In this document: positions 10,444 through 23,469 of the stretch, one piece after another
Position numbering within the stretch: position 1 is the stretch's first letter
How the letters are laid out: the number at the start of each line of letters is the position of its first letter
Assembly (NCBI GenBank): GCA_947034885.2
Contig: OX344758.2
Location: forward strand, 18,131,067-18,195,066
Length of the DNA: 64,000 nucleotides
From: Thuidium tamariscinum
Lineage: Eukaryota; Streptophyta; Bryopsida; Hypnales; Thuidiaceae
Reading direction: 5' to 3'
Translations under genes and position numbers: made by a program
The notes under the pieces: generated by a model
Seen by the model: only the letters and a program-made list of their open reading frames with translations
Told to the model about the DNA's origin: nothing
Database searches by the model: none

Positions 10444-13400
10444 ATGGCGGCAACTGGTGGACAAGTCCAGGCGGCTGGTGCCGCCACTCCAGGGCAAGCG
10501 GCTCCGAGGACAGACATGGCCCCGGTGCTGCAGCAGCTCAACTTGGCATCTTTGCGGACACGCACACAAGACTTACACAATGCCATATCTCGCATCTTGC
10601 ACTCGTTTCACACTCTTCCAGCTTTGAAATGGTAATTTGTTTTTGTTTCTTATCTTCTCGGCTTCAATTATGCGGCACCAGTTACTGTAGCCATGCCAAT
10701 TTCACGAGCTCCAAGTTTTTTAGTCTTTCCATGTATGGTGAATGATTTCCATTTCCACTTTTTTTGAGAGTCTGATTTTAAACACGTATTTGTCCATTTT
10801 GCCGTGGCTGCAGGTCAGAGGTCTTGGGGCAATTCGCCATGGTCAATGTCGAGCTGCTGAATTTGGTGGAGGATATCAAACCTATTCTCAAAATGTTCGT
10901 GGTTTATCCCAAAAATGTCAATGCTGAGAATGCTACAAGTACTTTTACTGCATCCCTTTCTTTCCATAAACTGCATCTGTTGGCTTTGACATGACGTCTT
11001 TTGTAGCTTGCTGATAATAATTTTGCACTTGAGAGTTGATTCTCATTGTTCATACTGGTCCGTGGCTCATTGGCGATCGCTCCTGTCAATATGAACCCTA
11101 AACACGAAGTGGAAGGATCACGTAACGAATACTTAACCTAATTGCTTTCCTAATGCTTTCCAAAATTCTCACCCTGCTCAAGCACGGTTGGGGTCATCAG
11201 TAGAAGATTAAGTGCACTTTTTTTCTTTCGGTGGTAAATGCATATGAATTCAATGGAAAACGTGACCGAAGGTATTTTTTGAGAATGAATATAAGACCAA
11301 GAGTCTCAATGATCACCCTAAAGGTTTCTCATTAATTACATTATCAACTGCTTGTATTGGAGACTCTAGCTTTGTTACTGTAAGATGTTGTCTTTCAATA
11401 TCTAAAATCAGTTTATCATTATGAAATGTCCAGTGGTGAAGGGAACTGGTGATGCTAATGTGATTTCATTTTACAGTTCTGCCTATCATGCTTTCCTCAA
11501 AGCTTTTGCCGGAGATGGAGTCGGAGGAAACAATACTTAAGGACAAGATGTTGGCAGGCATGTCTAGCATGCCTGTTCAAATGCAGAGCGAAAAAATTCA
11601 GGTTGAAAGTGATTTTTAAGCCATCTTTTATATAGTGCTTGCAATCTTGTGGGTATAGTCTGAAAGTTCTATTCATCTGAACGTCGCATCATTGATGCAA
11701 GTGCTGCTCTAAGAGGATTTAGAGGTTTCGAAGTTTTTTTCGTGCCCGTATTTCTGAGTTTAAGGTAGTTTTGTGAGGCTTGAGCGGTTTATTATTTTGG
11801 GGGTGCATGTTTCGCGTGCCACCAGATTCTGTACAAATGAATTGAACGGTTTTAGCACGACTTGGTCATCATCGTGTCCGCTAGTGTTTCTTGCATTGCT
11901 ACTGCTCAGTGATAATTCTGTTTTATTTTTTTTGACGCTTTCTTTTGATTTTTCTTAGGATAAACCACGCGTTATGAATATCGTGAAGATGTTCTCTCTA
12001 AAGTTCTTGCAATGTTTTCTAGAATTTTTTTTTCGGGGATGCTCATACTGCGTAGCCCTTGTTTTACCCAGTTTTCATGATTTTCTTGTTGGGGTTGTTC
12101 AAAAAGAAAGTTTCTTCTGATAGAGTTGGGGTTTTCCAGAGACAAATAGAGCTAGTCCGAACAGTATGTGATGGAGCTGAGAAAGTGTTGGGGGAGGCTC
12201 GCAAAGTATACGGACTGAGCTCTCGACAAGGTCCCGTGGCTCTTGCTACACTCGACAAGGCACTTTCTGCTCGAATTGCAGAACAAGAGAAGCTTCTTCG
12301 TGCTGCTTCTAATTCTGGGGATGGTGAGTAAGAGCTATACAAGAGAGTCCCAATAAATTGTGGTATTTATTTGGGTGACTAAGAAGAAAACTTTGGAAAG
12401 AAATTTGAATAATGGAACTGCGACTAGACATGTACCTAGTGAAAAATCGTACTTGACGTATGACTATTAGGATAACTTCGTGCTTATACCCGTGGCCGTG
12501 GTGGTGGTAATATGGATTTAGGTCTTCGAATTTCACCAGAGCATAAGCAAGAACCGTCAATGTTGCCACCTCATCTATTTGCCCTAGGAGCATCTGCAAA
12601 CGACACAGGTTTCTGCGCTTCTTTTTTTTCTCTGTTACTTTCGTCAAGATGTGTATGTTCCTTATCCTATTATAGCCCTCACCCTTGCATTTAATGTGAA
12701 GGCACTTCCGGACAATATTTTCCTACACCTCTTAATTTTCAAGTAGTAGTTCCTCAGATCAAGCAACTCAATGTAACAAAATGTTGCTCTATCATCATTA
12801 TTTCTTTGTTGTGTATTTTGTTGTTGCCCTTTAATGTGCACTGAACAATAATGGAAAATTAGCAGGTTCCAGCTTCCAAAGGGGTTCATCATCTGCCTTA
12901 CCACCCAGTGGCCTCTTGCGCCCTGCTGCTCCAGCTCAGCAGGTCCGTGTAAAATTTATTTCGGTGTTTTCATATGTGGTTGGCAGACAGTTTATTGTTA
13001 GGCAGGACACAATCCTGTCCAGGCACCTCAGAGTTCACACGCCTCCCAATCAACAAACTGTGAGTTATAATTTATGATTCGGTTTTAGGGTTTTGATTTT
13101 ATTTTTTGGTGTAAATTCACCAGATGAACTCTCTACAACTTCTTCGGGGTTCAAATATTGGAGGCTCTATGCAGTCGCTTGGGGGAACTGGTTCTCTCCC
13201 TGGAATGGGAACAGCCGCTACAACCATTCCGTATGTTAACTCCCCAAGGTCTACAACGGGAAATTTCAACATTCCGTCCCCTCAGCAGCAACATCAAAAC
13301 CAGGTAGAACTATCTTTAGTCATTCTTGTGAAAAACGTCTTTTGTATTATAATTTTAAGTTCCTTCATTTGTTCATGCCATTTTTCTATGATTGTCTTAT

Positions 13401-13561
13401 TCAGAAAAACTCGAATTGACCTTGGATGAGTTCTCTGATATGCTGAAATTTTTTTTGAGTGAGAATCATTTTGCCTTTTATTGCAGCAGCAACAAGCTCT
13501 GGTTAGGCAGCAAAAGATGCAGCAATTGCAAAAGCAAAACCAGCAGCAGCTGCAGGCGCAA

Positions 13562-13592
<31 letters not shown>

Positions 13593-15809
13593 TTCGTCGT
13601 CCAGGCACACCTCCAATTCCCCAGGTGAAATTACTCTCAAGAACATGTGAATGAAGGATCCTTTGTCCATCAGAGTATCACATAACATGTACATAGCCAG
13701 AAATAGCAAGAATAAAACTTGAGATTCCCGATCAAGCGTAGATCAAGTTCAAGGGTGGTTTCTTGTGGATATGATTCTATGTTAAAGAACTTGATATTGT
13801 TCCTCTCATAGCGTATTATTGTAGATTTTTTGATAGACACCCTACTTTTTGCAGGCCCAAGCAACATTGCAACCGCAAGGACAACATCTACTTCAGCAAC
13901 AGCAGCAGGCCAAGTTACAGCAGCAGGTTAGAATAATGCGCTCTTTCGCTTTCATCCTCACTTGTTGTCTGTTGGTTTTCCTTTCATTGATGCTGACCTT
14001 TAGTGACACTGACAATCAGTCAATATGCAAACATAGTACACTTATCTTTTTCTTGTGATATGCCGTGACGCTTGTAGTGTTAATTTTGTGATCCTTCGGT
14101 CAAACCAGTTGCAGTCTGTTTTGTGCTAGGTATGATATTGTGTGGGTCATGAGTGGGTGCCTATAATCGATCATATCTTATATCTGAATCAGACACGTTA
14201 AGATAAAAGCTTTTATATTGCACTTAAAATGCAGAATCAGTTGCAGCAACAGCTTCAACAGCAACAGCTTCAACAACAACAGCAACAACAACAGCACTAC
14301 CAGGCTCAGCAGGTTTGCCTTCTCGTCTTAAATCCAGCAATTTTTGTTTTCAGTATCTACTCTCTGTGTACTCAAAGAAGACTGGTTGTGGGTTCAGTTG
14401 CATAACTATCGTTTTCTACTTGTGTGTGTACTCTGGTCTTTTCCTAACAACAATCAAAACATCCTCTACCGCAGTTGCAGCAGCAGCAGCAGCAGAATCT
14501 TCAACAGCAACAGCAGACCCTCCACAATCAGCTTCAAAATACTCAATTACACGCTGCTCAACAAAATGCTCTCGCACAGGGTAGCCAGGGTCGCACTCAG
14601 TTGAACCAACTTGCAAGCATGAATCCGTTGTACGGGAATAATCACTCGTCTTTATTGCCGCCCAATATGGTATGCGTTGTCACATTTTCCTTGCATGTGA
14701 CTGGAGTTTTTCACACTTTACACATTCCTGTCCCATGGAGATGTGGAGCTGTCTTTTTACTATTTAAGAATTATTTCACGTTCTATGATTGATAATACCA
14801 GCAATTGAACCTATTTGATGTATTCAACTGACACAAGGTGGCGTTGTCATGCAGTCTGGGCAAACGCAAGCATTATTGCAACAACGCTATGTAAGTGTCT
14901 TATCTTTGGTGATAGAACTCAAGTTTCACTGATATACGAATAAAACTTCCATTATTGAATGTGTTTTGGAAATAATCGACTATCTTTCTTTCATTCCGTC
15001 TACTGTAAATTGCTCTTCTTGTTCTAACGTGGCGACACTTGTATACTATTTCACAGTTTCTTTCAGTTTCCTGTCTTTTTTTTGTAATTCATTTGATAAC
15101 CTCTCCCTAACCTTTACGCTGCTTGTGTAACAGCTTCAAGGGAATGGCTCACAATGTAATTCCTCAACTCTTGGCTTTCTATATTTTGTTTCCTTGCAAC
15201 TATTGCAACTGCCAATGACTTTCTTAAGAACAAGCAGTACCTTCAAGGCTTCCAAGTCATAGTTGTAAAATGTGCGTATAATATTTACACTGTTTTTCTG
15301 CAGTGTACAATATGGGCAACAACATGGGCAACAACATGGGCAGCAACATGGGTAACAACTTGGGCAACAACATGGGCAACAACATGGGTAACAACATGGG
15401 CAACAACATGGGCAACAACATGGGCAACAACATGGGCAACAACATGGGCAACAACATGGGCAACAACATGGGCAACAACATGGGCAGCAACATGGGCAAC
15501 AACATGGGCAGCAACATGGGTAACAACATGGGCAGCAACGTGGGCAATACGATGGGCAACAGTTTAGGGAACAACATGGCGAATGCAATGGGCAACTCGT
15601 TGGGCAACAGCTTGGGCATCAACATGGGTGGTGCGCTTGGAAATTCTTTGGGAAATATGGGTATGGCAGGAACTGCAGCTCAGGGCACCTCGACGTTGGC
15701 TTTACCACTGCAACAGCAGCTGGCTGGGCAGGCGAATTACAGTGGTCTGCTGAACGCAAATCAAATGAACTCCTTCGGGCAGCAAAGGCAACAACCTCCT
15801 CCCCAATAA
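10444..15809 (+). CDS. MED8: Mediator complex subunit 8 (MED8)
   Basis: Subunit of the Mediator head module, which links transcription factors to RNA polymerase II in the nucleus. Fifteen exons keep frame throughout: 10444-10631, 10814-10938, 11477-11601, 12140-12323, 12522-12608, 12866-12942, 13006-13059, 13124-13303, 13487-13624, 13855-13926, 14235-14312, 14475-14669, 14855-14890, 15134-15155, 15304-15809; 688 residues. Residues about 28-215 are the conserved helical MED8 core, with RTRTQDLHNAISRILHSF, GQFAMVNVELLNLVEDIK, ILPIMLSSKLLPEME and a YGLSSRQGP block as in Arabidopsis MED8. The middle (residues about 335-500) is glutamine-rich and spread over separate exons, a known feature of plant MED8. 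Residues about 522-635 are a degenerate MGNN tetrapeptide repeat, which I do not know from other MED8 proteins. The start of exon 7 (13006 rather than 13002) is chosen because only it keeps phase. Confidence 0.92.
15309..15640 (+). repeat. 12-bp coding minisatellite in MED8 exon 15
   Basis: About two dozen copies of a 12-bp unit (consensus aacatgggcaac) encode repeated MGNN, with MGSN, LGNN and later MGNS/LGNS variants. Copies are almost identical at 15360-15480 and decay toward the 3' end, as expected of an array that expands by slippage or unequal exchange. All visible length changes are multiples of 12, so the MED8 frame is kept. Confidence 0.9.
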
Positions 15810-16402
15810 CCCAAATCTGGCTACCAATCCTTTGTTTTTTCGTTTGTTTTTTACCCCAATCCTTTGCGTTTCTGATACTGACTTTTCAGTATTATTGAAT
15901 ATGAATAGTTGAACCTTCTCTCTTCCATCACTATCACAAAGTTTGGACGCCGTGGAGGTCAGTGGGCTCAGTTTTAATCCGGTTTTTTGCATGATTGCAC
16001 ACCTCCTTCCGTTTTTCTTGTGTTCTTGCTGTGAAAGGATCTGGCAGTTGCACGACGAAAGTTGTCTCAAGGTGCCTTCGCACGTAAAGTTGGAATCTGC
16101 CGTCTACTATTATGAGTCCTGCCCTTCTAGAACTTGAGGTAATGCGCCACGGTGCATGATATTCTATGAGTGCCATGGTTTCTGCTTCTCGGAGCATGTC
16201 CGAGTTTTAAGTCTTTTGTAGTTGCCGTGAGTCTACAATAGAAAACATTTTTTCAATTGCTAAATTAATGTTGTAAGTCATGTGAAATTTCTGTCCTAAC
16301 CCACTGGAACATAGTAATCCAGGATTGTATTAGCTCGTACATTTGCATGCAGTAAACATTTTTACATTGGAGTACAGAAATTGAAACTTGTTGGAGATGG
16401 TA
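15810..16402. other. MED8 3' flank
   Basis: Likely 3' UTR and downstream spacer of MED8. T-rich, with several AT-rich stretches suited to polyadenylation; no further gene is recognised before the MITE at 16403. Confidence 0.4.
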
Positions 16403-16740
16403 ACGCGGAAACACCTAAAATTCGTCAAATTAAGCAAATCAGCGTAGTTGGAGATACCTTATTCTAGGAAAATTTTACTTTCGTAGTATTAGCAATTAAA
16501 AATCATGGTTTTCTCAAGGAAAAAATAGAATTTTTGAATAAGGCATACATATATCCATGAATTTTTTTCAAAGTGGTACTCCCTAGGGCACCTTGAACCA
16601 CACTTTAGAGAAACTACTTTGGTTTCTGAAATTGAAATCTAGAAAAATCAACATTCATTCAATTGCAACTGAGAATGGGGATGGTTTAAGTGAATTCTAT
16701 TGAGTAGGAATAAATATTGGGATAGTATTTGGTGTTTCCA
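16403..16740 (+). mobile_element. TA-flanked MITE, copy A2
   Basis: A diverged relative of the element at 819-1203. The ends read GGAAACACC (from 16407) and GGTGTTTCC (to 16739), with TA at 16401-16402 and 16741-16742. The interior follows copy A1: the stretches around agcgtagttggag, gtagtattagcaattaaaaatcatg and caaagtggtactccctag all have counterparts. No coding capacity. Confidence 0.65.
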
Positions 16741-16750
16741 TATTGTTTGA

Positions 16751-17680
16751 TTAACCTCTAAAGGACTGAGGCATTTTCTGGCTTGAAAACCACTCAAAAC
16801 TGCCATGTTTGCTACTTCTCAAAAAAACAAAAGAAAACAATTCTCTTAAAATCTTACTGTAGGATCTTGTAAATTACTTGTCTGAAATCATGTGGTAAAA
16901 TTTCATGAAGTTTGACTGTATGGATTGGAAGATATTAGCATTCAAAGCTGGAAAAAAAAAGTTTTTTTGAACTTTGACTTGCAATTTCAGATGACTTTGA
17001 CTGCTGTTTGTTAAATTTTTTTGCACTATGGACCATGAAGTAAAAAAATTTTATGTTGAATATTTGAATTGAGAATTAGGGAAAAAAATTTCAAAAAAAA
17101 ACTACTTGATTTTCATTCATTAAAAAATCGTTAAGTAGAAGTAGGTCCAAGATTGAACAAAACACTAAGTTGTTAATAACTTTAAGATGTAATTGAAAAA
17201 CCATGATCCCAAAAGTGAGCTTGTTCTTGCAAACATCCTAAACCCTATCAAAAAAAAAATTTGAAAAATTTGAAAAATTGCATTCAATAATGAATTCTAT
17301 AAGTTATTTTTTGAAGAAGGTGCTTAGATTGCCTGAAATACAAGATTGTCCGGAACCTTCTCATTCTTTGTCCAAATAAAATGAACCAAAGCTTCAGATG
17401 TAGAACAAAACATAATCTTTGAGAAAAAAAAATAAAAAATAAAAAAATAATTTTTTTTGTGTTTTTCTTTTTTTTGCCTGATGAACTACTTTTTGGACAT
17501 AGAATGGCATAACTTTTGCTTCCAAGCACCAATTGAAATAAAAATTATATTTTTGGAAAGCTAACCTGATTTTCTATCTTCAAAAAAAGTTTCGAAAAAT
17601 CATAGCAAAAATTCAGGTCAGACAAGCCTACTTGAAATTCCAAGTGTCCCTCAAGGGGACTTTAGTTCTTTAGGGGTTAA
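16751..17680 (+). mobile_element. TTAA-flanked non-autonomous element (piggyBac-like), copy P1
   Basis: A 930-bp unit with TTAA at both ends and inverted termini TTAACCTCTAAAGGACT and, from the right, TTAACCCCTAAAGAACT. TTAA duplication with CCY...RGG termini is the signature of piggyBac-type transposons. The interior is AT-rich and non-coding. Its first half or so recurs inverted at 17979-18479 and, interrupted, at 24164-25900. Confidence 0.65.
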
Positions 17681-17888
17681 ATCTCAAGAATAGTAAATGA
17701 AGTAGATAATAATGTGAAGTATATCATTCTTTAATGATATTTTTATTGTTGTTAAAAGGTGTTAGTACCTTACCTTGCAAAATGCCTAAACACCTAAAAT
17801 ATAACAAAGTTTTTCAAGGTTAAAATCTTGTATTAAAGCATCTTTTAAAAAAAAATTGTAGGATTCGTTTTTTAATTCAATCTTCACA

Positions 17889-17978
17889 ATTTTATTTTAA
17901 AAATATTTTATTTTAAAAATATTTTATTTTAAAAATATTTTATTTTAAAAATATTTTATTTTAAAAATATTTTATTTA
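17889..17978. repeat. 16-bp AT-only tandem repeat
   Basis: Five to six near-perfect copies of the unit ttttattttaaaaata. It lies where the inverted copy P2 begins, between the two arms of the inverted pair. No gene nearby. Confidence 0.9.
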
Positions 17979-18479
17979 AGGTTTAAATCTTTTGTTAAAA
18001 CAATCTCGCTATGGATATTAGTGTATTTCAAATTTGTCTTAGAGATTTTAGTAATCTAATTTCCGCCTTTTCATCCTAAATCATTCTACTTCTACTTAAT
18101 AATTTTTTAATGAGCAAAAATTAAGCATATGTTTTAAATTCCTAAACTGTCAATTCACTTCTTCAATATAAAAAAAATTGATATTTAAATCCACAATGCA
18201 AAAATTTTAAGCTATTAAGATTCAAAGTCAAAAATGTAGTTAAATTCTTGAACAAAGGTACAAAAATCTTGATTTTTTTGTCTTTAAATGCAAATATTTT
18301 TCAATCTATTGTGTCAAGTTTTTTGAAATTTCTTCCACTTATTTTTACACTAGTCTAGAGCAAAATCCTACAATTAGGTATGAAAAAAATAATTTTTAAA
18401 GTTTAGTTTTCTTTTATATAGAAATGATCATTTCCATTGTTTTTTGTTGGAAAAAAGGCCTTAGGACTTTAGGGATTAA
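17979..18479 (-). mobile_element. Inverted partial TTAA-flanked element, copy P2
   Basis: Read on the minus strand from 18479 it begins TTAATCCCTAAAGTCCTAAGG and then follows the first 500 bp or so of copy P1: a gtaggat block, the ttagcattcaaag block and the cattaaaaaatcgttaag block all recur. Its other end is not found, so it is truncated. With P1 it forms an inverted repeat with a spacer of about 700 bp. Confidence 0.55.
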
Positions 18480-20443
18480 GATGTTACTACTTTAGGGATC
18501 ATAGACATGCTACTTATTAGACAACACCAATTACCATATATGTCACAATATAGCACAAGAAATGTTTGGGAACTCAATCTGATCAAAATGTCTCACAGAT
18601 AGGCTTACAAAATAGACGGCAACCTTTGGAATTCCTTATAGTGAAAACCTAACATACACAATTAGTGAATGGCACATTGATTATACATTTTTGAATATTG
18701 TTGTAAACTTGACAATAGAAAAGCCACAAATTTTCAAATATAATTGTTGTATAATTTTACTACAATGCTCTCATCTCATTTACTAATTTTAATTCTTAAG
18801 AAAAAAATAGAGAAAATATGGAATCCACTTTCTAAAAAACCATTTGAAACCCAAATGTGCATAGTGAGGAACCATGTCATATTTAGAGTCTGTATTTAGA
18901 GTGGATAGTGAGGAACCATGTCAAAAACAATTAAAACCATACATGATTTATAGAAAAGATACATGGGTCAATTTTCCATTGGTTGTAAAAATTTTATACA
19001 TATTTTTAAAGGGATACAATACCCATTTTTCTATTGAACGTAAAACTTTTATAGTCAATCTAAAACCCTAATTTCTTCAACAACTTTGTCTTCAACCTCA
19101 TGTCTCATTCTCCCTAGTTGTGCCTTCATGCTCCTATATTGTCTACAAATGACAAAGAAAGCATCATAAATACAAAAACAAGTGAATAAAAAAGCATTTA
19201 CAACAAGAATAATAAAGACAATCAAATAATAATAATAATACAACTATCATAAAATGTCAATATTCAAAATTTCAAACATACTCTAATACTAAATTCCTTA
19301 TTCAAAATTCACAAGCACTTCATTCTACCACAATTCAATTGAAAAGAATCAACATGCTTACAAATCGAGATATAACTTGCCAAATCCTAAATCTTCTAAT
19401 TCACCTCCAAATCCTACATATAGTGATGCAAATTGCTTAACATGACATTGTAGTGCAAAATCTTTTTCTACATGCATCAAGTTGGTTTTGTAGATTCGAA
19501 AATGATATCAAAATTACTGAATTTCAAGCAAATATAAAACAATAGGTAGTTGGCTCTTCCAAAAGAATATAATAGTGAACAACTTAGTGAAACACTGAAG
19601 GTCCTATGTTTCATCTTTGGCCTGCTTTTTTAATTTTGGTTTGCTTTGTCTCCTTCTATAAAGAGCTTACTGTTGTTGGCTTATTGCACAATTATAAGAA
19701 AAAATAAGAATTCATAGGTCTTAGCATGTTGCATTAAAAATAGCTTTCAAAAATTAAAAACTTCAAATAGTACTTGCAAATATTGCTTGTTCAGAGGATC
19801 ATTGCCATGACATTTGAACTTTCTTTAATGATTACAAAGAAGAACATATTCATCACTCAAATATACTCTACATTAAGTAGCAAGAACAACAATAATTGAA
19901 GCAAGAGCAATGATCATGTACTAATAGGGAAGAAGATGTTAAAAAAGATTTGAATAGTCAAGTAATCTTAAGGAAAGACTGTACATCCTTTGAACATTAG
20001 ATCATATATTTGTAAAACCTTTTATTAGTATATTTTCATCAGTAAGAGGGCTCCAATGCACCGTGGATGGTAACCATCAACGGCCACCAAAATCTTTTCG
20101 TACTTTGCAAGGAGGGGGAGAAGACACGGTTTGTAAACACCATAGATAGTTAGTAGCATATCTATGATATAGCAATTACATTATGTCATTTTATAAATAT
20201 AGTATTGATGGTTAAACAATACAAAATTATTCTAATAGTACCTTTATTTATCAAAGTCATACTATTCTAAAATATTAGTTAAGATATTATTGTATAAAGC
20301 CTTAACAAAAGTTTTAAACCATTCCCTTAGTTTTTCAAACAAACATTCTAGTGATTTTCAAATTTAGTCTTATGCATTTCTTATGCAATTCTTGCAATAT
20401 TTACTTCTTACAAAAACTTCATGAAGTATACCAAATTTCAATT
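18480..20443. other. AT-rich gene-free DNA
   Basis: No coding region, RNA gene or bounded element is recognised. A short direct repeat is visible near 18840-18925 (aaccatgtca occurs twice close together). Confidence 0.5.
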
Positions 20444-21457
20444 TTAACCCCTAACTGCCCAAGGCCTCCTAAAGTGTTGTTGAAGAAACTTTGAAGTTAA
20501 ATAAAACCCTACCAAATTTCTATTTTAAGCCATTTATAATTTTGGAAGATTCTTTTTGAAGTCTAGTTTTAGCATCAATAATCCAATTTTGAAAATGAAT
20601 GATTATGAATTTTCTATTCAAGATTTAGTGCAAGGGTACCCATTGCAATCTTGACATTCCGTAGTGTTAAGGACTCTTGGAAATGAGCCTCAAATACTAG
20701 GGTTGTTCTTCCGGACATTGCGACATCGCAACAGACAGACGTCACGCAACGTCTAGTAGAGCCTTCGTGACGTCTAATTGACTAAAAATCAAGTTGACTT
20801 AAAAATAAATCATTAGAAATTTAAAATTTTGACATATATAAGTTGGGTTTCAATTAAGTGTTTCAATTTTATGAATATATATTACATTCTTCATTTAGGT
20901 TCATAGTAATAGTAAGATTTTCATTTTTTTGAGCTGCTGAAAATGGACTTTCGCGACGAGGTGGGACGCCCTTCATAACAAGTTGTCACTGTGACACGCG
21001 ACGTTGGACGTCGTACACGACACCCAAACCCAAAAATATGTTCGACAAGACAACCCTGTCAAATACACTAGATCTTAGAGAAAAAATCACACTAAAAATT
21101 CATTTAAGAAAATTGTAAAGTAGATTTTGAGAAGCCATAAATTGATTGGAGTTATGCTTGGTAAGCCCTTCAGCCTCATATTTTTTTGGTGACCAAATTT
21201 TTAGATTTTGATATGCAAAAAGAGAGCTTAAAGATTTTCATAGTTTTTACACCCTCATGATCAAACATTATATTCTTTCAATCCATAAGTGATATTGTTG
21301 TGTTTTCTTTTTCTATGTCATCTCTAACATGTCTACTTTGAATTTGTACGGTTACAATTAAAAAAAATTGATTTGACTTATCAAAATGTTGGATTTTTGT
21401 TCAATTTAGAGTAAATTCCAAGAAGCTCAAAACAAACCTTGGGCATTTAGGGGTTAA
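20444..21457 (+). mobile_element. TTAA-flanked non-autonomous element, copy P3
   Basis: A 1,014-bp unit with TTAA at both ends and inverted termini TTAACCCCTAACTGCCCAAGG and TTAACCCCTAAATGCCCAAGG (right end reverse-complemented). It has two unusual CG-rich patches inside otherwise AT-rich DNA (about 20715-20770 and 20945-21030). No open frame of note. Confidence 0.65.
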
Positions 21458-22796
21458 GATGTTCAAATTGTATTTTTGGTGAATCTTTGGATTAAATTTA
21501 TCAACTAAAAACGCAATTGATTGAAAGTTTTGTATCTACACCATTAAAATAAATGATTGTTTGCTTGTTTGTAATGAGGTTGAGATCTTAGTGACTATTG
21601 TGCTAATTAAAGCTCACTTAATACTGTCAAAAATCCCGCAACAAGTGTATGTGCTCAGAGTTATAGTAATCAAAATGATTGAACAAAAGATATTGAATTT
21701 TTAACTATTAATCACTTTAGATAATAGAAAAGTGATGGAGGAGAGCCATTGGGCCAGTGAGCTATCAAATACTTCATCTATTTTGACATCAAGTTAATAC
21801 TTTTACTTTTATATTTACTTTTATTTCTAATAAATGTTTCTCAATACTTTACTTCATCTTTTCAATGCTTTTAATATTATTTTTCAAATTTTTTACCAAT
21901 TTTTTTGCCACTTTCATATTCCAAAATTTTGTTTTAAATATAATCTTAAAAAATGGATAGAACACATGATTTGAAATGTTAGTTCTATGCATAATTTTGC
22001 AATCATCTAATGGATTGGAAAATGGATATGAAAGGAAATTAGAGTGGGCTTAAACATCCCTTTTGTGATAATTACAAATTGGACATACTAATGGTTGTCA
22101 CTTTTGTGGTAACAACATAGAAGATACTAGTTACTAATAAATCTTCAAATTTCAATTTTATGCATATGTTAAAAACATCTATAAGCACAAAAAAAATTCT
22201 CAAATTAGTTTCAAAATTTGCACTTAACAAAGTTTGAAGATAGGGGACTGAGTACACACCTTAATTTTGTTAAATATTAAATAGCTACACATAAAAAACA
22301 AATTTTTTAGATCTTATTTAATTTGGTTGTATTTTAATCAACTTGCAATGGAATTTGCTTCAAATTACTTATTGCAAATATTTGTACTGAGATAAAAAAA
22401 TATGATTTTCATTCTTAAAAATGATTGGCCCCATCCTACTGCTACTAACTTTTTACTTGTTCCATTTCATTTGAACTTATAACTTTATGATCTTTATATC
22501 ACTGATTCAATAAAATATGTTATCTTAATTATTCAAGATCAATGAAGGGTATCTATTTGAAAGATGGTTTGATATGATTGTGTGACAAACTGTCACAATG
22601 AGATCATTAATTAATTTTGTTTTCATTTACCAACTACCCCTAATCCCCCCAAAAAACATTCAAAAATATTCAAAAATATTTAGATATTCAGTAATATTTT
22701 AAATTAAATTTTTTCAAGACCTCCTACCTCCCCACCCCTCTTTGTAATTTTGAGAATCAAGTGAGCTTACAATCAATATGGGATAAGTCTGTGTAT
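21458..22796. other. AT-rich gene-free DNA
   Basis: No gene, RNA or bounded element recognised; only short chance open frames. Confidence 0.5.
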
Positions 22797-22935
22797 TCCC
22801 AAGTACGTATGCGCATGCATATCTACATATCTGCATACCTATATTTATATATGCATATGTGTATTAGTATGTGTCCGTATCTGTACCTATATATATATGT
22901 ATATATGTATATGTATGTATGTATGTATATCAGAG
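22797..22935. repeat. Degenerate TA/GTAT microsatellite
   Basis: A run of alternating purine-pyrimidine steps (gcatgcatat, tatatatatgtatatatg, gtatgtatgtatgtat). Simple-sequence DNA; the open frame through it is an artefact of the repeat. Confidence 0.85.
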
Positions 22936-23469
22936 TTTTTTTAGATCAAAGGTGGAGGGAGTGGTTTGTGATTTTTTTTCTCAAAATAATCAACAACTCT
23001 CGGTTTTTGGAAAAGAAGGGGGGCTGTTAATTAATGGAAAAACATTGTTTGCTTCTTTTGGGTACATTGTACATTGTGGGTCTCACATTCAAAACCATGT
23101 ATAAATTTTATAAATTTTGAACTTTCAAACCATTGCACACCACTACTTATGTGGTGTCTAGCATAATTATATATGGTTGACATCATCCTATGTGAATTAT
23201 AACATTTTGGATTTAGATCCTTTACTAGACTAAATTCCAAATACAAAGGATTTTCAAGCAATTTTTTTTTTTCTAATTGAAATTTGTTGATTATTTTTCT
23301 TGGTTAAGACATTTTGATTTGGACAAACAATCAATAGTTGTATTGATCTTATTTCAAGACTTGGTCAATTTTATTATTCAAAACCAAAATTTATATATTT
23401 TCATATAGGCAAAAACTACCACACAAATAGGGCTGCAACATCAATAGACCTACTACGTTGATAGGACAA

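Noticed and set aside
12996..13005. Alternative acceptor at 13002 for MED8 exon 7
   Set aside because: It makes exon 7 58 bp and throws the following exon out of frame; the acceptor four bases later keeps frame.
15136..15625. Two long minus-strand open frames of repeated Cys-Pro or Leu-Pro-Met units
   Set aside because: They are the complement of the 12-bp MGNN minisatellite in MED8 exon 15; a repeat whose unit is a multiple of three stays open in several frames.
15309..15640. CRISPR-like regular repeats
   Set aside because: The units are 12 bp with no spacers, lie inside a spliced plant coding exon and keep its reading frame.
22761..23104. Tyr-rich open frames
   Set aside because: They run through a TA/GTAT microsatellite and have no other support.
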